Assembly: GCA_019118605.1 (NCBI GenBank)
Contig: DWYP01000025.1
Span: 1-55,884, forward strand
DNA: 55,884 nt
Direction of reading: 5' to 3'
Origin: Candidatus Alistipes faecavium
Lineage (GTDB): Bacteria > Bacteroidota > Bacteroidia > Bacteroidales > Rikenellaceae
Each line of letters starts with the position of its first letter. Position 1 is the first letter of the stretch. Below, one piece after another: positions 50,334 to 55,884 of the stretch. The notes beneath the pieces were generated by a model. The model saw only the letters and a program-made list of their open reading frames with translations. It had not been told where the DNA came from and made no database searches. The position numbers were made by a program, and so were the translations under genes.

Positions 50334-52595
50334 CTATTTCAACGTCACGGAGACCGTCATCCCCGGGGAGACGTGCGCCCCGTGCGCCGGCGACTGCTGC
50401 ACGACCGCCCCCTGGCCCGAGAAACGGACACGCAGTCCGCGGCTCTCGAGCAGGAAGAGCGCATCCTTCAGCCCCATGCCGCGGACGTCGGGCATGCGGT
50501 CGGCAGACGCCTCGAGCGAGGTGATCGTAACGTTCGAAAGGCTGTCGACCTGCGTACGGCCCCAGCCCGTGCGGCGGTCGAACGACGTGCGCGGCGAGAA
50601 CTTGTCCGTCACGCGGCGGATCTGCGCGATGTCCCCGCCCTTCACCCGCTCGGGATAACGGTGCGGGCCGCCCGTTTCGAGGCGGCTGTACCAGTCCTGC
50701 CCGCGGTTGAAGATGTAGTCGACCATGCGTTTGACAACCGGGCCTGCCAGCGGCCCTCCGTAGTAGGCCTTGCCGGCCTGCGCACGCGTCTCGATGGTCG
50801 TCAGCACCGTATAGCGAGGCGCCTCGGCCGGGAAGAAGGCGATCATCGAACCGAGGTAGTAGCGGCCCTCGCGGCTCCGGGCGTCGGTGATCTGCGCCGT
50901 ACCGGTCTTCGCGGCGACCCGCACGCGCGTCGTGTCGCGGAAGAAGTTGCTCGCGGTGCCCTCCGTGCAAACGGCCTGCAGGCACGTGCGAACCTCCTGC
51001 AGCGCCGAGCGCGAGGCGATCGACGAGGCGATCGTACGGCTTTCGAAACGCTCCTCGACACGTCCGTTGCGGCGCATCTCGCGCACCAGCACGGGGGAGA
51101 TCATCCGCCCGTCGTTGGCAATGGCGTTGTAGAAGGTGATCATCTGGATCGGAGCCAGCCGCACACGGTATCCGTATGCCATTTTCACCAGCATGACCCC
51201 CGGGTCGGGGACCTTCCAGTCGGTGGTGATCGAGGGTTTCCGCTCCCCGAGGCGTTCGAGGCCCACGGTCTCGCCCAGATGAAGCTCGTTATGGAGGAAA
51301 TCGCTGTACTCCTGTTTCTTGCCCGTGGCGCCGTAGTAGTCCCACATCGCCTTGGCGAAGTAGACGTTCGACGACGAGGCCACCGCCCGGCTGAAGTCGA
51401 TCTCATGGTCGCCGCGGTGCGAATCGCGGATGTTGCGCGCCGGGCCCACCTTCACGGGGTCGCCGTTGTGGGTGTCGTAGACCGTCGAGACGGGCATCCT
51501 CGCGTCGTCGAGCAGCGTGAGCATCGTGGCCAGCTTGAAGGTCGACCCGGGCTCCATCGAGCGGCTCAGGGCGTAGTTCTCGCGCTCGGCGAACGTCCCG
51601 TCGGCATTGCGCCCGAGGTTCACCATCGCGAGGATCTCCCCCGTGTGAACCTCCATGACGATCGTCGTGCCCCACAGGGCGTTCTGGCGCTCGAGCTGGC
51701 TCCGCAGGGCCTTGTCGGCGACGTCCTGCAGGTCGAGGTCCAGCGTCGTGACGATGTCGCACCCGTCCTCGGGATCGGAGTGTTCGCCCCCGGCCACCCA
51801 TCCGTAGAAGCCCCGGGCGATACGCTGGCGCGTGACGTGTCCGTCACGCCCGGCCAGCTCCTCGCGGTAAGCCTCCTCGATGCCGTAGTTGCCGCGGTCG
51901 CCGATCAGCCCGATCGTGCGGCGCGCCAGCTCCCCCTGCGGATAGATGCGCTCGTCGCGCTCCACAAGGCGGTAGACCATGCCCATGTTCCAGTTCAGCA
52001 GCGGATAGCGGCGCAGGATCTCCCACTCGGCGAAATCCACCTCCCGGGGGAAGATGTTCACCGGCGTATGGTCGCGGATCGTGTCGTAGATGCGTTTGGT
52101 GACATACTCCTCGCCCCGCAGGCGGTCCATGATCCGTGCCAGCCACCCCTCGGAACGCAGGTACGAAGTATCGCGCCCGTTGACCAGGCGGTAGCGGCGG
52201 GCATGCTCCTGACGGAAGAACTTCGCATATTCGGAGGCCGGGCGGTCGCGGAAAAAGGCCGCGAGGAGCTTCGCGAGCGAGTCGGCCTGCTCGTGGAAGG
52301 TCTTCAGCGAATCGAGGCCCGGCGACGCGAAGTCGAAGGCCGCCTGATAGCGGAAGATCGAGGTCGCCAGCGGCTCGCCGTCGCGCGAGAGGATGCTCCC
52401 GCGCTGCGCGGGGATCACCTCCTCGGTGAAGATCCTCCGGGCCAGGCGGTCGGCGTTGTAGGCCACCTCCGAGCTGAAGAGCTGCACCCAGATGAGGCGC
52501 CCGAGCACCACGGCGCCCGCCAGGATGAAGAGCGCATAGAGCAGCCGCACCCGCAGCAGGATGTCGCTTTTGATTTTCGATCGTTCCTCCTTCAT
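50334..52595 (-). CDS. ftsI: FtsI-type penicillin-binding protein with C-terminal PASTA domain
   Basis: 753 residues. A membrane anchor (about 14-36), a pedestal domain (about 50-280), then the transpeptidase domain with the three active-site motifs: S351-x-x-K354 (STFK), S408-S-N410 and K563-T-G565. The last 55 residues (MPDVRGMGLKDALFLLESRGLR onward, given in part) form one PASTA repeat. It cross-links septal peptidoglycan and pairs with FtsW. PASTA domains are typical of Bacteroidota and Gram-positive PBPs but absent from E. coli FtsI. Confidence 0.93.
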   Translation of the reverse strand: MKEERSKIKSDILLRVRLLYALFILAGAVVLGRLIWVQLFSSEVAYNADRLARRIFTEEVIPAQRGSILSRDGEPLATSIFRYQAAFDFASPGLDSLKTFHEQADSLAKLLAAFFRDRPASEYAKFFRQEHARRYRLVNGRDTSYLRSEGWLARIMDRLRGEEYVTKRIYDTIRDHTPVNIFPREVDFAEWEILRRYPLLNWNMGMVYRLVERDERIYPQGELARRTIGLIGDRGNYGIEEAYREELAGRDGHVTRQRIARGFYGWVAGGEHSDPEDGCDIVTTLDLDLQDVADKALRSQLERQNALWGTTIVMEVHTGEILAMVNLGRNADGTFAERENYALSRSMEPGSTFKLATMLTLLDDARMPVSTVYDTHNGDPVKVGPARNIRDSHRGDHEIDFSRAVASSSNVYFAKAMWDYYGATGKKQEYSDFLHNELHLGETVGLERLGERKPSITTDWKVPDPGVMLVKMAYGYRVRLAPIQMITFYNAIANDGRMISPVLVREMRRNGRVEERFESRTIASSIASRSALQEVRTCLQAVCTEGTASNFFRDTTRVRVAAKTGTAQITDARSREGRYYLGSMIAFFPAEAPRYTVLTTIETRAQAGKAYYGGPLAGPVVKRMVDYIFNRGQDWYSRLETGGPHRYPERVKGGDIAQIRRVTDKFSPRTSFDRRTGWGRTQVDSLSNVTITSLEASADRMPDVRGMGLKDALFLLESRGLRVRFSGQGAVVQQSPAHGAHVSPGMTVSVTLK

Positions 52596-52603
52596 CGTCC
52601 GTG

Positions 52604-53119
52604 TCAGTTTTCGATGATTTCACCCGGGGCGGCGGGATCCTGGAGTTCGATGCCCCGCGCCCGGAGCTGTTCGACGATGGCCGTATGGGTCGTACGCTGG
52701 TAGCGCTGCTCCTGCAGGCGGATCGAGCGCTCGCGCAGGATCTGCACCTCGCGGTCGAGGCGCAGGAAGCGCCGGTCGAGGTGCAGCGACCAGAACATCA
52801 CCACGATGCTCAGGAAGAACATCCCCGCGATGGTAAGCATGTAGGGGTAGTATTTCGACACGCCCTCGCGGACGAGGATCGACCCGGAGATCAGCTGCCA
52901 GAACATGCTCGCATGCCGCCGGCGTTCGCGGCGCTCGCGGGCAAGGGCCTCGGCGCGTTCGGCAGCCTCCGCCTCCTCGTCGGCGCGGATGTCCTCGTCG
53001 GCCTCCCCGCGCTCCATGCGCCGCACCTCGCGGCGCACACGGCGCGCGAACTCCTCCGCCTCGCGGCGGCGCTCCTCCTCTTCGGGCGTAACGGGGTCGA
53101 ATTCGTGATCGCGGTACAT
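52604..53119 (-). CDS. ftsL: FtsL-like divisome protein
   Basis: 171 residues. Identified by position between rsmH and ftsI and by architecture: a strongly charged cytoplasmic region (about 1-85, Glu/Arg-rich), a single membrane helix (YMLTIAGMFFLSIVVMFWSL), and a short coiled coil outside the membrane (RRFLRLDREVQILRERSIRL). FtsL works with FtsB/FtsQ to activate FtsWI. The charged N-terminus is longer than usual. I chose the ATG at 53119; a GTG at 53137 is in frame but overlaps the rsmH stop. Confidence 0.75.
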   Translation of the reverse strand: MYRDHEFDPVTPEEEERRREAEEFARRVRREVRRMERGEADEDIRADEEAEAAERAEALARERRERRRHASMFWQLISGSILVREGVSKYYPYMLTIAGMFFLSIVVMFWSLHLDRRFLRLDREVQILRERSIRLQEQRYQRTTHTAIVEQLRARGIELQDPAAPGEIIEN

Positions 53120-53123
53120 GGGT

Positions 53124-54026
53124 TCAGCACTTTGCACCCGCCCGGAGTTTCGCCGAACGGGATCGGGGATTGCGCGCCGTCTCCTCCGCGGAGGGGACCA
53201 CGGCCTTGCGTGTCAGGATCTCGAAGGGCACCTCGCGGCGTCCGAAGAAATCGGACTCGACGCGCCCCGAGAAGTTGCCGCTGCGCAGGAAGTTCTTCAC
53301 CAGGCGGTCTTCGAGCGAATGGTAGGAGATCACCACGAGCCGTCCGCCCGGGCGCAATACCCGCAGGCTCTGTTCCAGGACCATGCGCAGGGCCTCCATC
53401 TCGCCGTTGACCTCGATGCGCAGGGCCTGGAAGAGGCGCGTCAGGAACTTCGCCTCCTCCTTGCGCGGGGTGCACGGGCGCACCGCTTCGACCAGCTGCG
53501 CGGTCGTCTCCAGGGGCGCCTTCTCCCGGGCGCGGACGATGCAGTTGGCCACCTTCCAGGGGGTCTCCAGCTCGCCCCAGTCGCCCAGCACGCGCGTCAG
53601 CTCCCCGGACGGGTATCCGTTGACCACCTCGGCGGCCGAGAGGCGAGCGCGCTGGTTCATGCGCATGTCCAGAGGCGCCTCCCCGCGGAACGAAAAGCCC
53701 CGTTCGAGGGCATCGAAGTGGTGCGACGAGACCCCGAGGTCGGCAAGAATACCGTCGACCTGCTCCACCCCGCGCAGGCGCAGCGCCCCGCGCAGGAAGC
53801 GGAAGTTGCTCTCGACGAAATGGAACCGCGCATCGTCGGGGCTGTTCGCCCGGGCGTCGCGGTCCTGGTCGAAAGCGTAGAGGCGTCCGCCGGGCCCCAG
53901 GGCGGAGAGGATGCGGCGCGAATGGCCGCCTCCGCCGAAGGTGAGGTCGACGTACGTACCCGCCGGATCGACCGCCAGCAGCGCCACGGACTCCTCGAGC
54001 AGCACAGGTGTATGGTATTCAGACAT
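53124..54026 (-). CDS. rsmH: 16S rRNA (cytosine1402-N4)-methyltransferase RsmH
   Basis: 300 residues. Methylates C1402 of 16S rRNA. The opening YHTPVLLEESVALL is followed by the SAM motif DLTFGGGGHSRRIL, then GILADLGVSSHHFD and RPGGRLVVISYHSLEDRLVKNF, all diagnostic. First gene of the cell-wall cluster here: mraZ, normally immediately upstream, is absent, and the divergent glsA starts 93 bp away. Confidence 0.95.
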   Translation of the reverse strand: MSEYHTPVLLEESVALLAVDPAGTYVDLTFGGGGHSRRILSALGPGGRLYAFDQDRDARANSPDDARFHFVESNFRFLRGALRLRGVEQVDGILADLGVSSHHFDALERGFSFRGEAPLDMRMNQRARLSAAEVVNGYPSGELTRVLGDWGELETPWKVANCIVRAREKAPLETTAQLVEAVRPCTPRKEEAKFLTRLFQALRIEVNGEMEALRMVLEQSLRVLRPGGRLVVISYHSLEDRLVKNFLRSGNFSGRVESDFFGRREVPFEILTRKAVVPSAEETARNPRSRSAKLRAGAKC

Positions 54027-54087
54027 AAAGGTCTCTGACAAAAGTCTATTTGGGTGTAAAGTTAGTGTTTTTCCCAAAAAGATTTCA

Positions 54088-54095
54088 TATATTTG
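54088..54095 (+). promoter_or_regulatory. -7 box TATATTTG for glsA
   Basis: Exact match to TAnnTTTG, 24 nt before the glsA ATG, in the 93-bp divergent space shared with rsmH. On the minus strand only a weak GACTTTTG (54039-54046) is seen for the rsmH operon. Confidence 0.55.
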
Positions 54096-54119
54096 TAGAT
54101 ATAATTTTTCGAAATTCCC

Positions 54120-54953
54120 ATGCCCAAAATCGACATCGGCGCCGTAATCAGGGAGAAAGCGCCCCGCCTGTCGCGCTGGATACCCCGTCCGGTCGTCAAC
54201 CGCCTGCGCCGCATCGTTCACGAGCGCGAAATCAACCATATTCTCGAAAGCTACTGGTCGCTGCCGCCCCAGGAGTTCATCCGCGCATGCTTCCGCGAAT
54301 GGCAGGTCTCCTATTCGATCCGGGGGCTCGAACGCCTCGACGCGCGGCAGCGCTACCTCTTCGTCTCGAACCACCCCTTCGGAGGCATGGACGGGCTGAT
54401 GCTCGCCGACAAGCTCATCGACCGCTTCGGCGACGTCCGCGTGGTGGTCAACGACCTGCTCATGTACCTCGACCCCCTGCGTCCGCTGTGGATCCCGGTC
54501 AACAAACACGGATCGCAGAATGCCGCCTACGCACGCAAGCTCGACGAGGAGCTCTTCGGCGAGCTCCCCGTGCTGACATTTCCCGCGGGGCTCTGCTCCC
54601 GGCCCATCGGAGGGGAGATCACCGACCCCGAATGGAAGGTGAGCTTCCTGAAAAAGGCCTACGCCTCGCAGCGGCAGATCGTCCCGATCTTCGTCGAGGG
54701 GCGCCTGTCGAACTTCTTCTACAACATCTACCGCCTCCGAAAGGCCCTGGGCATGAAGTTCAACATCGAGATGCTCTGGCTTCCCGACGAGATGTTCTCC
54801 CAGAAGGGACGCCATTTCCGCATCGTCGCGGGCGATCCGATCCCGGTTGCGGAGCTCCAGCGGTACGGATCGCTGCGCAATCAGGTCGAAGAGGTGCGCA
54901 AAAGATGTTATTTTTTGAAAAATATACTCGACGCCGATACCAGAAAAGGGTAA
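54120..54953 (+). CDS. glsA: O-acyltransferase of aminolipid synthesis (GlsA-like, PlsC/hemolysin-type)
   Basis: 277 residues. A lysophospholipid-acyltransferase-like fold with the catalytic motif SNHPFGGMDG (His-x5-Asp), VNDLLMYLDPL, PVNKHGSQN, FPAGLCSRP and VPIFVEGRLSNFFYN, matching the O-acyltransferase that adds the second fatty acid to glycine (or ornithine) lipids in Bacteroides (GlsA). The partner N-acyltransferase gene follows 22 bp downstream, in the same order known for that pathway. The product should be a membrane aminolipid; the head-group amino acid cannot be read from sequence. Confidence 0.75.
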   Translation: MPKIDIGAVIREKAPRLSRWIPRPVVNRLRRIVHEREINHILESYWSLPPQEFIRACFREWQVSYSIRGLERLDARQRYLFVSNHPFGGMDGLMLADKLIDRFGDVRVVVNDLLMYLDPLRPLWIPVNKHGSQNAAYARKLDEELFGELPVLTFPAGLCSRPIGGEITDPEWKVSFLKKAYASQRQIVPIFVEGRLSNFFYNIYRLRKALGMKFNIEMLWLPDEMFSQKGRHFRIVAGDPIPVAELQRYGSLRNQVEEVRKRCYFLKNILDADTRKG

Positions 54954-54975
54954 TTTTCGGTATTTTTGCCCTGTC

Positions 54976-55884
54976 ATGCCACAGAACAGAACGCTGAAAC
55001 CCATAATCGCTCCGGTCGACCGGGAACTGCTCCTCGCGGAACTCTCCCCCGAACGCAAGGTTCGCGACACGAACCGCGCAGGGAACGAGATCTACATCTT
55101 CTCGGCCGCCGAAAGCCCCGCGCTGATGCGCGAGGTCGGGCGGCTGCGCGAGCTGGCCTTCCGCGGGGCCGGGGGCGGCACGGGCGAAGAGGTCGACATC
55201 GACGAGGAAGACCTCGCGGGGGACGGGTACTACCAGCTTATCGTCTGGGATCCCGCGGCGCGCGAAATCGTCGGCGGATACCGCTTCATCGTCTGCACCT
55301 CGCCCTATCCGCGCCACCTGTCGACCGAGCACTACTTCCGCTTCAGCGACCGATTCCGGAAAAAGTTCCTCCCGCGAACCATCGAACTGGGGCGTTCGTT
55401 CGTGCAGCCCGCCTACCAGGCCCGGGGCAACAAGAAGGGCCTCTACGCGCTGGACAATCTCTGGGACGGCCTCGGAGCGCTCATCGTCCTGAATCCCAGA
55501 GCGAAATACCTCTTCGGGAAGGTTACGATGTACACGACCTACAAGGCCGTGGCGCGCAACGCGCTGATCTGGTTCCTGCGCCGCTACTTCCCCGACCGCG
55601 ACGGACTGGTGAAGGCGATCCACCCGCTTGAACTCGATCTGGACGACCCCTACTACGAACAGCTCTTCACCGGGGCCGACTACCAGGAGAACTACCGCAT
55701 CCTGATCCGCCTGATCCGCGACTTCAACGAGACGATCCCGCCGCTGATCAACGCCTACATGAACCTCTCGCCGACGATGCGGGTCTTCGATACGGTCTCG
55801 AACCCCGACTTCGGCGGGGTGGAGGAGACGGGCATTCTGGTGACGATTCCCGACATCTACCCCGAGAAGCGCGAGCGCTACACC
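54976..55884 (+). CDS. glsB: N-acyltransferase of aminolipid synthesis (GlsB-like), truncated by window end
   Basis: At least 303 residues from MPQNRTLKPI; no stop before the last base. The sequence is the GNAT-type ornithine/glycine N-acyltransferase (OlsB/GlsB, hemolysin-related): FVFRLREx-like LMREVGRLRELAFRG, YQLIVWDPAAREIVGGYR and FLPRTIELGRSFVQPAYQ with LYALDNLWDGLGALI. Members move an acyl group from acyl carrier protein to the amino group of the head-group amino acid, the first step of the pathway completed by the upstream glsA. A TATTTTTG box at 54962-54969 lies only 6 bp before the ATG; co-transcription with glsA is more likely. Confidence 0.75.
   Translation, partial: MPQNRTLKPIIAPVDRELLLAELSPERKVRDTNRAGNEIYIFSAAESPALMREVGRLRELAFRGAGGGTGEEVDIDEEDLAGDGYYQLIVWDPAAREIVGGYRFIVCTSPYPRHLSTEHYFRFSDRFRKKFLPRTIELGRSFVQPAYQARGNKKGLYALDNLWDGLGALIVLNPRAKYLFGKVTMYTTYKAVARNALIWFLRRYFPDRDGLVKAIHPLELDLDDPYYEQLFTGADYQENYRILIRLIRDFNETIPPLINAYMNLSPTMRVFDTVSNPDFGGVEETGILVTIPDIYPEKRERYT

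Noticed and set aside
53120..53137. GTG start for ftsL at 53137
   Set aside because: It would overlap the rsmH stop by 14 bp; the ATG at 53119 gives a 4-bp gap and is the simpler choice.

Overview
The window looks like a chromosomal segment of a high-GC member of the Bacteroidales, most likely Alistipes or a close Rikenellaceae relative. Supporting signs are a hybrid two-component regulator next to a secreted glycosidase, promoters of the Bacteroidota type (TTTG, 19-21 nt, TAnnTTTG), A-rich leaders in place of clear Shine-Dalgarno sites, GlsA/GlsB-type lipid acyltransferases and a meso-DAP-type MurE. The genus is inferred from overall gene content; no rRNA or other decisive marker is present. 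I count 51 protein genes (the last runs off the end), no RNA gene and no insertion sequence.

Layout. 0.2-5.2 kb: hybrid two-component regulator plus a secreted GH43 enzyme. 5.2-7.6 kb (minus strand): OprO/P-type porin and YeiH-type transporter. 7.9-10.4 kb: prmA-recO (minus) divergent from xerD (plus). 10.5-13.5 kb: secreted GH2 enzyme and a lipoprotein aldose 1-epimerase under a good promoter, closed by a strong terminator. 13.7-23.6 kb (minus): an 11-gene, tightly overlapping operon mixing a flippase, holB, folK, rbfA, two lipoproteins, an outer-membrane protein and a LolE-like permease. 23.8-25.4 kb (minus): corA and a shortened mqnA-like gene.

25.4-34.1 kb is the unusual part. A 582-bp intergenic region holds divergent promoters, a perfect inverted repeat, three TTATCAACA boxes and a 90 percent pyrimidine tract. 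It leads into nine plus-strand genes of phage origin: two long tail-tip-like proteins, a small helical protein, a ClpP-fold head protease, a major capsid protein, a portal, a head-completion protein, a holin and a P5-type lysis/structural protein. I find no integrase, repressor, terminase, tape-measure, tail tube or sheath gene, and the flanks are ordinary core genes. It looks like a fixed, domesticated phage-structural cassette, or one half of a split gene-transfer-agent-like system.

34.2-39.6 kb (plus): comEC, a THUMP-like methyltransferase, a YihY-family protein, a DUF2520 protein and kdsC. 39.7-41.4 kb (minus): kbl with an Lrp-family regulator. 41.7-44.2 kb (plus): galE, rplY and pth. 44.4-54.0 kb (minus): the front half of the division and cell-wall (dcw) cluster, rsmH-ftsL-ftsI-murE-mraY-murD-ftsW, ending in an S4-domain gene; mraZ and the murG-murC-ftsQ-ftsA-ftsZ part are not adjacent. 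54.1 kb to the end (plus): glsA and a truncated glsB, predicted to make glycine/serine-type aminolipids.
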